DNA of 64,000 nt. Origin: Xiphydria camelus (taxonomy: Eukaryota; Arthropoda; Insecta; Hymenoptera; Xiphydriidae). The DNA lies in contig OY783197.1 of NCBI GenBank assembly GCA_963678675.1, positions 15,060,402 through 15,124,401 of the forward strand, given 5' to 3'. Positions 55,150-64,000 of this stretch are shown here, in pieces. Below the pieces are notes generated by a model that saw only the letters and a list, made by a program, of their open reading frames with translations, made no database searches and had not been told where the DNA came from. Every line of letters starts with the position of its first letter. Within the stretch, counting starts at the first letter, position 1. Position numbers and translations under genes: made by a program.

Positions 55150-55524
55150 TTAACGGATATATTGCTATTGTACGCACACACACACAAAAATGGTGAAACT
55201 CTTTTTCGGAATAAATACGATTATCGTTGGGTTACACAGTATAATAAAAATGTACTAACTTTTTGTCTCACGACAAAACCAACGGTTTCCAACGTATTTT
55301 TGGTCGTGGAAAATAATCCTCCTTTCAGAATTTGTCTATGACGTTATATTTCCACATAACAAGTAGGATAAAATGGGCCACAACACGTTGTCGAGTCAAA
55401 GTTATGAGGATTTGAATGGAACCATCTCTAGAGCAAGGTATCGAACATAGCCGTGGTGTGTAGCATATAGCGACAAGCGTCGCTCCCACATAACACTCTC
55501 GGCAGTAAGTCTAGCGCATTCTTA

Positions 55525-56757
55525 TGGTAGGTGTCCATTTGAGAGAAAAACTCTCGAGAGCCGCTCTCGAGAGTATTTCTCGCAGGTGGACACAGTTCCG
55601 CCAGCTACTATCCGACAGCACTGATAAACTCAGACAGCGAACAAGCCGAGACTTGCTCGCAAGTGGACGAAGCGATTTTCTTGGGTTGGACAGCAACTGT
55701 CACAATTCGAATGGTTTTCGTATTGTGAGTTCTCGCCGCAGAAATGGCAGGGAAGAAAGAATAGTCAAAAGAGGACCTCACGCTAAAAATCGTAACGTGA
55801 TCATTACACGTTCGTAGACGGAAATAGCTTGTCGCATTTTCGTATATCTTTTCACAATTGATGGTCCAACTAGTTCTATTATACAGGGTGTTCCAAAAGT
55901 CCCGGTACGGCTGATTATCTCAGCGGGAAATCATTTTAGAGAAAAATGTTTAATACAAAACTTTTAGGATTTTTCCCTGGCTACCCAATGGTGATATTGG
56001 ATTTGACCTTGACCATGACCTTCAAGGTCATATCAAGGTCAAATTGATTTTTTAAAATGCGAACCCCTATTTTTGGTACCGGAAATGAAGAGTGGGAAAT
56101 TTCACGTTCAAATATGTCCTTGACCATTTTTTTCATGTGACCTTTATGGTCAGCGGAGCACAGTGGGAAATGTCCTTGAATTAGGACAAAATTCTTGATG
56201 GCTTATTTAACTTAAACCAAATTCGGTATAGGGGGTTTCCTGGGTCGCTGATCACGAATCTGAAGTCAGATTTCAAAAATTCAAGATGGCGGATCCAATA
56301 TGGCGGACGAGATTTTCGAATATTGACGGATTTGTCCAAATTTGGTATAAGTGGATTTTTTGAGTTGCTGATCACGAATCTGAAGTCAGACTTCAAAAAT
56401 TCAAAAATTTTCCAAATTTGGCGTGAATCCATCGATTTTCGAAAATCTCGTCCGCCATATTGGATCTGCCATCTTGAATTTTTGAAATCTGACTTCAGAT
56501 TCGTGGTCAGCGATGCAAAAAACCCCATATACCGAATTTTGTAACAAACGATAGCGGCCGCAAGTTTTTCCACATCCATGTTCTATAAACTGTCTCTATC
56601 GAACTCGCAACACGCACTTGCTGTGGACACGGTTTTGAGAGCACTGCTGCTATTTACTCTCAAGAGCTACTCAGAGTAAAAATTTAGAAAAGTACTCTCA
56701 CGTGGACGAGCATCTGAGATTAACTGTCGAGAGTAACTCTCAAATGAACACGTACCA
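55525..56757. mobile_element. Harbinger-type non-autonomous element, TTA duplication
   Basis: TGGTAGGTGTCCATTTGAGA at the left pairs with the complement of CTCTCAAATGAACACGTACC at the right. TTA lies at 55522-55524 and 56758-56760. GTGTCCA.TTG in the ends resembles the ends of the Harbinger at 23047-29275. GAGAG-rich subterminal repeats are present. Nested inside are a CAGGGTG end (55884) and a ~120-bp repeat array (56210-56545). Confidence 0.75.
56210..56545. repeat. ~120-bp GGCGGATCC repeats, inverted pair
   Basis: Units with TATAGGGGGTTTCCTGGGTCG and AAGATGGCGGATCCAATATG run forward to about 56410, then backward to 56545, giving a small foldback of the same family as 15465-16322. Confidence 0.75.
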
Positions 56758-56829
56758 TTATATGTTGAGCGGCAATACCTCACGAACGGTATGGCGGGCA
56801 GCCATTTCACTTTATACTTTTTTGTTAGT

Positions 56830-57670
56830 CTTGATGAGTTTTATAACTTTTATATAAAATATCGAGTTCCATTTAAAAAAATGAAGGCAACCTTCCCATC
56901 TAATAAATAACGTATTTGATCAAAAACTTGTTGTATGTATCCTCAACCCCTCATGTCATATGTTCAACTGTATGTCATGTTCTCCTCAACTCCAAGCAAC
57001 TTTAGTTCGAACGAGTTCTTCGTTAAATGAATAATAACGGAAATAATCGAACTAAGCAGTTGAAATACTGTATACCTACTGCTTCGCGTGAAAATGGTTC
57101 CGTTTAAATCTTCATAACTAAATGAAAAGTCATCATACGGATATCGAAGATATAATTGGTTCGCGATATCAGATCCGTGAATTGCTAGCAATGTGAAGTA
57201 ACGTTATCATCAATGATGTATTTCCGGAAAGCATTCAGCCATTTCGGCCTAATGCCGTATATCCATTATTAAAGAATCCCTGGTGAAATATAAAATTACA
57301 AAATTTCCATCCATATATATTTCCCCCAGATTATATACGTATTTTAGTAGACAATTACCTAATTGTAAAATATAGGAAAGATCATGTATATGAAAGAATT
57401 ATATCTTTTAATTTTGTATTGTTATTCCTGAGCTTCCCCCGGTAACGTAAACTCGCAGTACGTCACTGATAGTTTCGCTGAGCTCTCTAGTTCCAACAAG
57501 GAATACCAATATGAAGGAGAGAAAGTTCCATCATGCCATAATAACTTTAATAATTTAATATAAATAAAATATAGAACCAATAAGAAATTTAAATTGGCTG
57601 GAAAGGAGTATTGATATTTTGAAAACCAATAATCGCGTAGAGCGATATATTTTTCTTCGAGAGATTCTCG
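56830..57670. other. POLRMT intron, nothing recognised
   Basis: AT-rich intronic sequence. A 75-codon minus frame (56964-57191) has no motif support. Confidence 0.45.
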
Positions 57671-57675
57671 CGATG

Positions 57676-57822
57676 TGGAGAGAGAGAGAGAGAGAGAGGG
57701 AGGGAGAGAGGGAGGGAGGGAGGGAGAGAGAGAGAGAGGGGGGGAGGGAGAGAGAGAGTGGGAGGGAGAGAGGAAGGGAGAGAGGGAGGAGAGAGGGAGG
57801 GAGGGAGGGGGAGAGAGAGAGG
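57676..57822 (+). repeat. GA/GGGA-rich microsatellite
   Basis: Nearly pure purine sequence of GAGA and GGGA units runs directly into the assembly gap. Open frames through it are artefacts of low complexity. Confidence 0.95.
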
Positions 57823-58022
57823 NNNNNNNNNNNNNNNNNNNNNNNNNNNNNNNNNNNNNNNNNNNNNNNNNNNNNNNNNNNNNNNNNNNNNNNNNNNNNN
57901 NNNNNNNNNNNNNNNNNNNNNNNNNNNNNNNNNNNNNNNNNNNNNNNNNNNNNNNNNNNNNNNNNNNNNNNNNNNNNNNNNNNNNNNNNNNNNNNNNNNN
58001 NNNNNNNNNNNNNNNNNNNNNN
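57823..58022. other. Assembly gap of 200 N
   Basis: Exactly 200 unknown bases adjoining a purine microsatellite, probably a scaffold gap of nominal length. The true size is unknown. It lies within the 7.4-kb POLRMT intron. Confidence 0.98.
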
Positions 58023-58690
58023 AAGGAACCAGTTGCATAATACCGGAAAGCAAGCAAGAGTTGTACTCTGGGTGCAATAGCGTGGTTTTTGAAATGTGCA
58101 CTCCCTTTATTTTGTAGATACAGAAAATTCTACGCGATTTTTAACGTAATATGATAATGTTGCGATATTTTAAAATAGATTATATATTATTTAAGAAGTA
58201 ATTTATCTTTCTGTAGCGTGTTGCAAATTATGTACAATTTCCAGAAGCAAAGCTTCAACACTGTCTCGATAACCGAAAACGCGTAATGAAATCCAAATCA
58301 TCCAAAGTTTGGAAATAATTAATTCATTCCTTAATTAAATGTGGCCTTCTATCAATTTCGATACCATTTTCATCATCAGATGATGATAGAATATCGTCGT
58401 AAAATAAATTCATGTCCGGTATAGTATTGCACAGCAGTGAAACTTCGACTTTGAGGTTATGTTGATCCACATTAATCACTGGTTAAATTCTTAACCGGCC
58501 AAAAATAGCCGATTAAGTTCAACGGCGATTATCTCACTTTAATCATGGTTTAACAATTGGTGGAACGCAAGAGCTTGACTAAATTAAGCTAATCGGAAAT
58601 TAAAAATTTTATCAGAGTTGGTGGTTTCGGCCCTTAAAGCAGACGACAAACCCAATAATTGACCATAACTTTTCACTCGAAAAGTATTAA
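58023..58690. other. POLRMT intron, nothing recognised
   Basis: No supported gene or repeat between the gap and the TTAA element. Confidence 0.5.
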
Positions 58691-61474
58691 GGGGTAAGGC
58701 CACCATGTGCGTCAAGAAAGAAGGACGATTTTGTGCATTTTTTTTTAGTAGTGTAAAAGCTATAGAATTTTCTTATAAAGTACTTTATCAAGTATCTTCA
58801 AAGCTACTAAAAATATTTTGTTTTTAATTTTTGGTTAAGAAATGGCCGTTCCAGGGTCCGGTTTCTACGATGAATTTTTTGTGGAGGTCCAAAACGGGCG
58901 AACCGGCTGTACCCACAAGCGTGAACCTAGAACAAAAATCCAAAGATTTTTCTTTAATATATATCATAAACTAATAGACCACGTAGGGGATTTTGAAAAT
59001 ATTGATTTTTCGAGAAATGGTGAGTATATAAAAGAAAAGTTCACGTTTTCGCATAAGAATTTCATACATAATCGTTTATAAAACAAAAAGTTTACAACTT
59101 ATCGAAAAACCCCTACGTGGTCTATTAGATTATATAGGTATAAAGATACCCTCAAAATTGCAAGGCAATCGATAAAGATTTGTAGCCGCTATCGGTTCGC
59201 CCGATTTGAAATTTCGTGTTCTGAGAAAAACGCGTTTAAAGTTTTAAGTAACATTTTACGGTCGAAAATTATAGTATACCTTTAATCCGCGATGCCTGCA
59301 CCGTATAGTTGGCCTTCTATGTTAATGTTGAGTTCTTCTTCTTCTTTTCTGGCTGATTTTGCGGCAATTCGAGCTGTTTTTGCAGCCTCAGTCAGCGATC
59401 GGTTCGAAAAATCGACGCGGAGTTCGTCCGCCTCAACGCAGAAATTGTAGCAATTCCTTCCAACTGTCATGTCCAACTGTCGTATAACTTGCATTATACT
59501 ACAAATTCCATCGTTGAAAGTGCACACGGCAAGATTCCCAGCAATATCCAGTACGGTTTTTCCGCTTGACGTAGATTTTGGGGACATTGACCACACCGTT
59601 GCGTTGAAACTTTCATTGCTATTTTGCGTAAAACCACCTAAGCATCGATTTAGAAGGTCGTCGCTGCTCAACTCTTCGTAGATTGGTTTAATTGCGTCGA
59701 AAACTGTTTTCGATAGAGCCGGCTTGTGTAAAAAAGTACTAATTGATGTATTGGTGGCTTTTGCCTTTTGCCACGAACACCATGAATTTTCACCAGCTGG
59801 ACACTTGCTGTGTTGAGGATTTTCATTCGTTGACAGCTTGTGATATAACGTCGCCCAAATTTCATTTCTCATTTTTTCCACAGAGTCGTGATTTCTGCGA
59901 ATAGCCAAACCATAATAAATTGAGAGCTCGTCGACAAGTTTATTTGTTAATTTTCCTTTTCCGCCGAGACCGCGTACGTTCTTTTTTAAATTTCTTAGTC
60001 TAGTGCCCATTCTTTTCTGCACGTGATCGATGCATTCTTTTTTATGTATAACAAAGCTTTCATATGGTTCAGACTTCAAAAGACCTGTAAAGGTTTTACT
60101 ATCGCCATCTCCAATGTAACTGCCGTATTTTACTTGATATAAAGTTTCAGAGCGCTGAAACATTTCGATAACTGCATCTACCTCCATTTTACCAGCCGAC
60201 CCCGTGTGATTTATTTGACAATCATTTTGATGTATTTCAAGCCACTCATCATACTCTGCAGTATCACTTATTTTTCTCCAATATTCGCACGCCTTGCAGT
60301 AACTGGATTTTATAATTATATCGATTACTTTCCCAGTATTCCATCCGATCAAAGACACCAAACCGAACAATGATGAAAATCCCCGCTTCCTCCACGAACC
60401 GTCTCCTGATACTATCAATTCATTTGGTAAACCTTTTCTTGCATTTTCTTCTTTTTCTATTTTTACTGCATTTTCCATGCTAGCCTTGGAAACGCGTTCA
60501 GTAGCATCACAAATAATGTTGACTACTTTATCATAAAATGAGTGAAATATTGGCCGAGGAAGTTCCATAAAAGCACAGAACTTCATTCCGTGTAAACCTA
60601 CTCCAAGCAGTCGCATGGCTATAATAATTCTTCTATTGATGTTATATGCTTTGTTATTGATGAGTGGACAATTTGGAATTTCAGTTTTCGCACACTTTTC
60701 ACAAGATAGAACTATTTTAAAACCAAGTCCGCGTATACTACTTTCAGTAAATGTGACGCCTGAGTCGCATATTTTACACTTCACTACTGACGAAATTGTT
60801 GAAAAAACAGCCACAAAATTGATGAAACGATAACCGAACGATGCATCAACTTCGATATTACGAGCATCGCCACTTAGCTTCAATTTCCTAGCGGACGTGC
60901 CGACGCTTTCGGAGGAATCTAGTGCCTCCGCTTCATAACGGTTTGCAGGTCGCTTTCGTGACATAGACGGCTTTTTAAACAAACTTCTTCCACCTCGTTT
61001 AGCTTTATAGCCACCATATTTCGATTTATCACACATTTTATTCACTAATTTCAGTAACTCGTAATAAAAAGATAAACTGATGAAACACGAAGCAAAATCA
61101 CGCACGCGGCGTCCGTCTGACAGCTAGAATGACTTTACATAAAATAAATGGCCGAATAGTACTGCTAATAACACGAGCCTCAACTCCGATAATACGTCTC
61201 AACATGCATTTAATTAACAGTTAGCCCACTAATCGGGGAGATCTCCCTATTCAATGTAGTTTGGCTCGCCCGAGCGCGGTGGAAACCGTATAGTTGGCTA
61301 TGGCGCTAAGTGTTAATGCGCCGCGCGGCGTCTCTGTAAATTGACGTAAACGACCGATTCGAAATTTTTTTTGACTACGAAACCTTTTTTTTCTTATTCT
61401 TGAGGGTTTAAGGAAGGTTTTAAGCTAATAAAAAAAAAATCGATTTTTGAAAAGTTCCATGGTGGCCTTACCCC
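58691..61474 (-). mobile_element. Complete TTAA element with intact transposase (Kolobok-like)
   Basis: Perfect 17-bp terminal repeats GGGGTAAGGCCACCATG lie directly inside TTAA on both sides (58687-58690 and 61475-61478). The 2.8-kb interior holds one intact minus-strand gene. It also has a hairpin at about 58970-59127 (CTAATAGACCACGTAGGGG and complement), and AAACGCGTTTTTCTCAG on the minus strand near 59230. TTAA targets and G-rich ends fit the Kolobok superfamily. It is intronic to POLRMT and in the same orientation. Confidence 0.85.
59282..61036 (-). CDS. Intact Mutator-like-domain / Kolobok-type transposase (584 aa)
   Basis: The frame is open from 61105, but the first ATG is at 61036 (MCDKSKYGGYKAKRGGRSLF), so I start there. 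A basic N-terminus is followed by a cysteine cluster (VKCKICDSG...SCEKCAKTEIPNC). The core has VSGDGSWRKRGFSSLFG, then CKACEYW, SYIGDGDSKTF and HKKECIDHVQKRMGTRLR. CPAGENSWCSWQ and LGGFTQNSNESFNATVWSM come next, and an alanine-rich helix lies at the C-terminus. The GDGSW and GDGDSKT aspartates plus the NESFN glutamate are candidate DDE residues. This matches the arthropod family annotated as having a Mutator-like transposase domain. TTAA flanks suggest Kolobok. There is no stop or shift, so it could be active. Confidence 0.8.
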   Translation of the reverse strand: MCDKSKYGGYKAKRGGRSLFKKPSMSRKRPANRYEAEALDSSESVGTSARKLKLSGDARNIEVDASFGYRFINFVAVFSTISSVVKCKICDSGVTFTESSIRGLGFKIVLSCEKCAKTEIPNCPLINNKAYNINRRIIIAMRLLGVGLHGMKFCAFMELPRPIFHSFYDKVVNIICDATERVSKASMENAVKIEKEENARKGLPNELIVSGDGSWRKRGFSSLFGLVSLIGWNTGKVIDIIIKSSYCKACEYWRKISDTAEYDEWLEIHQNDCQINHTGSAGKMEVDAVIEMFQRSETLYQVKYGSYIGDGDSKTFTGLLKSEPYESFVIHKKECIDHVQKRMGTRLRNLKKNVRGLGGKGKLTNKLVDELSIYYGLAIRRNHDSVEKMRNEIWATLYHKLSTNENPQHSKCPAGENSWCSWQKAKATNTSISTFLHKPALSKTVFDAIKPIYEELSSDDLLNRCLGGFTQNSNESFNATVWSMSPKSTSSGKTVLDIAGNLAVCTFNDGICSIMQVIRQLDMTVGRNCYNFCVEADELRVDFSNRSLTEAAKTARIAAKSARKEEEELNINIEGQLYGAGIAD

Positions 61475-61642
61475 TTAAAGCGTTCATTGGCATGTAGGTG
61501 GCTATTCACTAATTGGTTTACCCCACTTGTCAGTCAACGCATGTGTTGTAGCGAAAACACGTCTTTCAAAATATTGTTATCAACAGTAGTATGCAGATGC
61601 AGTGCTGAACGTGTCTGTTTCATTTTTCAATAACGCTCTTAC

Positions 61643-61802
61643 CTTTTAATTGTCTAGCGATTTGAAGCCTAGCGCCAAATCTTGTAACACCGTAAACAGT
61701 GGTCATCACAGTTTGTTTAATTACTTTTCTCTTTATAAAACCCTTCAGAATTTGTGCTATCTCAACATCATTCTCCGCTTCCTCTTCCCGTAATTGATCG
61801 AC
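61643..61802 (-). CDS. POLRMT: POLRMT exon with catalytic lysine/tyrosine helix
   Basis: Between CATTCCTAG and GTAAGA. It reads [19 protein letters not shown], then [20 protein letters not shown] and [12 protein letters not shown]. The RK...KQTVMTxVYGVTR.G segment is the O-helix of T7-like RNA polymerases, with the lysine and tyrosine that contact the incoming nucleotide. It ends with one base of a split codon. The intron downstream carries the transposon at 58691-61474, whose end is about 165 bp from this exon. Confidence 0.96.
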
Positions 61803-61891
61803 CTAGGAATGTTAAAAGTAAATGTTGTTTAGTCGTTAATGGTAATTCAATTTGTCATTGTTTGGAATATCCAAAAGCTATATCACTCTTA

Positions 61892-62018
61892 GGCCCGGTT
61901 CCGCAACTCAGGTTTAACTATAATCCTTGGTTGGTTGCTATGATACCAGCTTTGCTATTGGCTACTCCATAGCAACTAACCAGATATTATAGTTAAACCT
62001 AAGTTGTGGAACTGGGCC
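61892..62018. mobile_element. Harbinger-type MITE in a short POLRMT intron
   Basis: GGCCCGGTTCCGCAACTCAG and the complement frame 127 bp with TTA at 61889-61891 and 62019-62021. It makes up half of a 241-bp intron and ends 25 bp from the splice donor of the exon at 62044-62289. Confidence 0.85.
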
Positions 62019-62043
62019 TTACTGGCTAACGAACAATACTAAC

Positions 62044-62289
62044 CATGGCAGCAACGGTACTGTAGACATCTGCAGGAGCGTCGGCAGGAAACAAATTCAC
62101 ACTCGCAGCGCCAATTTGGTCTCTCCCAAGAGCAGCATAATGTTGAAGGCCGTTGCAACTTCCGTCCTGATGTATCGGAAAATTACAAACGTATTCAGCT
62201 ACATTCGGAGACTTTAGCGCCTTCTTTATCTCCATGCATGCGGCTAACGTTTGCCATGGCTCATCCGATGTAGCCCACCACATTTGACC
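62044..62289 (-). CDS. POLRMT: POLRMT exon with first catalytic aspartate
   Basis: Between TATCTCAG and GTTAGT. It reads GQMWWATSDEPWQTLAACME, then FPIHQDGSCNGLQHYAALGR and ASVNLFPADAPADVYSTVAA. HQDGSCNGLQHYAALGRD holds the first metal-binding aspartate of the polymerase and is almost invariant in mitochondrial RNA polymerases. Both edges are phase 0. Confidence 0.97.
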
Positions 62290-63063
62290 CTGAGATACGA
62301 AATAAAATCATGTTCCATTTTTTTATCGTTCGTTACATTTTTGTTGCACATCCGTAGTGTGACATAAATATTTTTTAAATCATATAATATATTCTCGATG
62401 ACTTTTGAAATCGTCACTGCGGGAGTCAAAACACAGCAAGTTAACTTTCTTTTCCCCTGACGAAAACCCACACCACGACGACGCTCAACTAGCTAAACTC
62501 CGGCTCTTGTTTTGTGTTTACGTATTACCTATGTACGCGACTCTGTAACGTTAAACGCACGTACAATATAATGCTCAAACTGCAGGGTCTATCGCGGTTC
62601 TCGTCCGTCAAGAGGTTCAGTAGAGTCTTGTGCCAAAGATTAAAAAGAGGACGTGCGAGATGTCGGTGAAATTCTTTATAGCATATTGTGCTATTGTTAC
62701 TTTGATTGTACGTGCGATGAAATGGTGGGAGTATAGGATTACTTTGTGAATATAAATATGAGCATAAATGGAAAATTATCGAGAATCTACTGTATTCACT
62801 TTGAAATGAGTGGAGAGGATGATTGGCTTAATTAATTATAGCTTTTATACTATGCGCCTGGGAAAAAAAAAATTATTCAGGACATGTTGGCTCATTTTTA
62901 ACAATAGCGCTGTGGAAACTATGGGCGCCAATTCTATTACACCCGGTATATTTAAAAGGCGATGAAACATCAGAATTAGACAAATCGTTGAAGATGTTCT
63001 CGGCGTATCAATACATCACAATTGAATTATCTGATTTTATTTTGTTGCTGTACACAGACTTAC
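62290..63063. other. POLRMT intron
   Basis: A 774-bp intron between two POLRMT exons. No embedded gene or clear transposon was recognised. Confidence 0.7.
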
Positions 63064-63339
63064 CGTTAGAGGATGAGTCGCACTATCTAGAATTTTATCT
63101 AGATTCTCATTGGCGTATCTTAACCGTTCACTGATTGGGTCCCTCTTCTTCAAACCAGTCAAATTAATCGTATGGATTTTCAACCAATCGAAGCCATTTG
63201 GTCCTAATGGCTTGCCCCTTGCAAATACGAGCAGTGAACGTGCTAAATCGGAGCCCAAATGGTTCAAATGCGGAGGTATCGGGTAGACTCGACCTCTGAA
63301 GTCCATGTTATGTGGCAACCAAAATATTTCATTTCGGAA
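63064..63339 (-). CDS. POLRMT: POLRMT exon, first visible (thumb/palm junction)
   Basis: The acceptor is TCTGAACAG and the donor GTAAGT. It reads FRNEIFWLPHNMDFRGRVYP, then PHLNHLGSDLARSLLVFARG and DWLKIHTINLTGLKKRDPI, ending DSATHPLT. PHNMDFRGR.YP.PPH.NHLGSD is a signature of mitochondrial RNA polymerase. Upstream exons with the pentatricopeptide and N-terminal regions must lie beyond 64000. This nuclear gene encodes the enzyme that transcribes mitochondrial DNA. Confidence 0.96.
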
Positions 63340-63436
63340 CTGTTCAGACATAGAGCCAGTAAATATAACAATTGAAAAATAATCCTTATAGAGATCCTAG
63401 CAAATACCTATAATATGTGCATAGGCACAGAGAGTA

Positions 63437-64000
63437 CAGGGTGTAAATATACCAAAGAACGCATCCATTTATTTCCGTTATTTGTCATTTTACGAAAAAA
63501 TCTTTCAAATAAGTTATTTGTTATAGAAGGGGACGTATGATATCTATAAGTGATTTTTGATAACACGCATTATTTACGAGACATGAAGGTCACCTTTATT
63601 TTTTTGGAACTCGACATTTTCATTCTTATAAAAATTGTAGAGCTCGTCGAGATGAATAGAAAAGGTATAAGGTGAAAGTCCCATTCGTTGGAGCGTTTGA
63701 GATATTGCCGCTCAAACTACAAGGGTAAGTAAAAGTAAGAGTCCATCCGCGACATCAAGCTCGCGGGTTTATAAGAGTTCGGAGAACTAAGTCGCATGCA
63801 GCGCTACTTACCCTTGTAGTTTGAACGGCAATATCTCACAAACGATTCAATGAATGGGCCTTTCACCAAGGGGTGAGATTGATCATTTTAAACTAGTTGT
63901 TATGAATAACTTTTTTAGTTTCAGGCCTAAATGAACCGTGTTTGATAGGTGATTGCAACTAGTATCTAGAATCTAGAATATTAAACCAATTGAGGAAAAC
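63437..64000. mobile_element. CAGGGTG foldback, right end outside the window
   Basis: TA followed by CAGGGTGTAAATATACC at 63437 opens an element. Its inner arms fold around 63670-63731 and 63806-63868, sharing GGTGAAAG, GATATTGCCG and CTACAAGGGTAAGT in opposite orientations. It lies in the POLRMT intron before the first visible exon. The other terminus was not seen. Confidence 0.55.

Noticed and set aside
57422..58117. Open frames rich in R, E, G or S, P, L around the gap
   Set aside because: They are translations of a GA microsatellite and of N bases.
61037..61105. 23-codon extension of the TTAA-element transposase
   Set aside because: It begins at GTG. The first ATG at 61036 is the sensible start in a eukaryotic gene.
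1..64000. tRNA, rRNA, riboswitches, operons and ribosome-binding sites
   Set aside because: No cloverleaf or conserved rRNA segment was recognised, and the sequence is eukaryotic, so bacterial features do not apply.

Overview
The window reads as nuclear DNA of an arthropod, most likely an insect. The evidence is one multi-exon eukaryotic gene with canonical GT-AG introns and a dense, AT-rich population of DNA transposons and retrotransposons of types common in insects: PIF/Harbinger with a MADF-BESS partner gene, pogo, mariner, Tc1-like, piggyBac, Kolobok-like, and R1-type and I-type LINEs. There is no prokaryotic gene organisation. Many long open frames begin at a non-ATG codon, so starts were checked individually.

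The only clear host gene is the 3' half of mitochondrial RNA polymerase (POLRMT), on the minus strand. Seven exons (63339-63064, 62289-62044, 61802-61643, 54282-54015, 53929-53758, 40480-40389, 31641-31512) join in phase and give about 447 residues. They include both catalytic aspartate motifs, the lysine/tyrosine helix and the STYFFS end. These 1.34 kb of coding sequence are spread over about 32 kb, because introns of 13.3, 8.7 and 7.4 kb have filled with mobile elements.

Layout. 0.2-5.0 kb: a long-inverted-repeat DNA element with an intact 565-residue zinc-cluster protein, carrying two nested MITEs. One MITE holds an inverted duplication of a fragment of another gene family. 5.7-10.1 kb: a SAP-domain gene fragment, a second long-inverted-repeat element with a PIN/FEN1-like gene, and a Myb-partner fragment. 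11-19.8 kb: a broken R1-type LINE inside a foldback, Harbinger pseudogenes, a solo LTR and MITEs. 20-23 kb: a foldback containing further MITEs, and a decayed relative of the zinc-cluster gene. 23.05-29.28 kb: a large Harbinger element with TTA target duplications, its transposase and MADF-BESS genes, and several nested insertions. 31.5-63.3 kb: the POLRMT exons and TE-filled introns. The introns hold an inverted minisatellite, a 2-kb palindrome, a four-unit foldback, a mariner, piggyBac and Kolobok-like elements, an I-type LINE, a broken pogo gene, and an intact 584-residue transposase inside perfect 17-bp terminal repeats flanked by TTAA.

The main theme is extreme foldback and nested-transposon architecture. 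In several cases the opposite arm of a palindrome, a second repeat copy or a reading frame preserves the empty site, so insertion events and target duplications can be read directly. The candidates for little-described biology are the two long-inverted-repeat elements with their unassigned protein families, and the small foldback element that captured and mirrored a piece of one of those genes.
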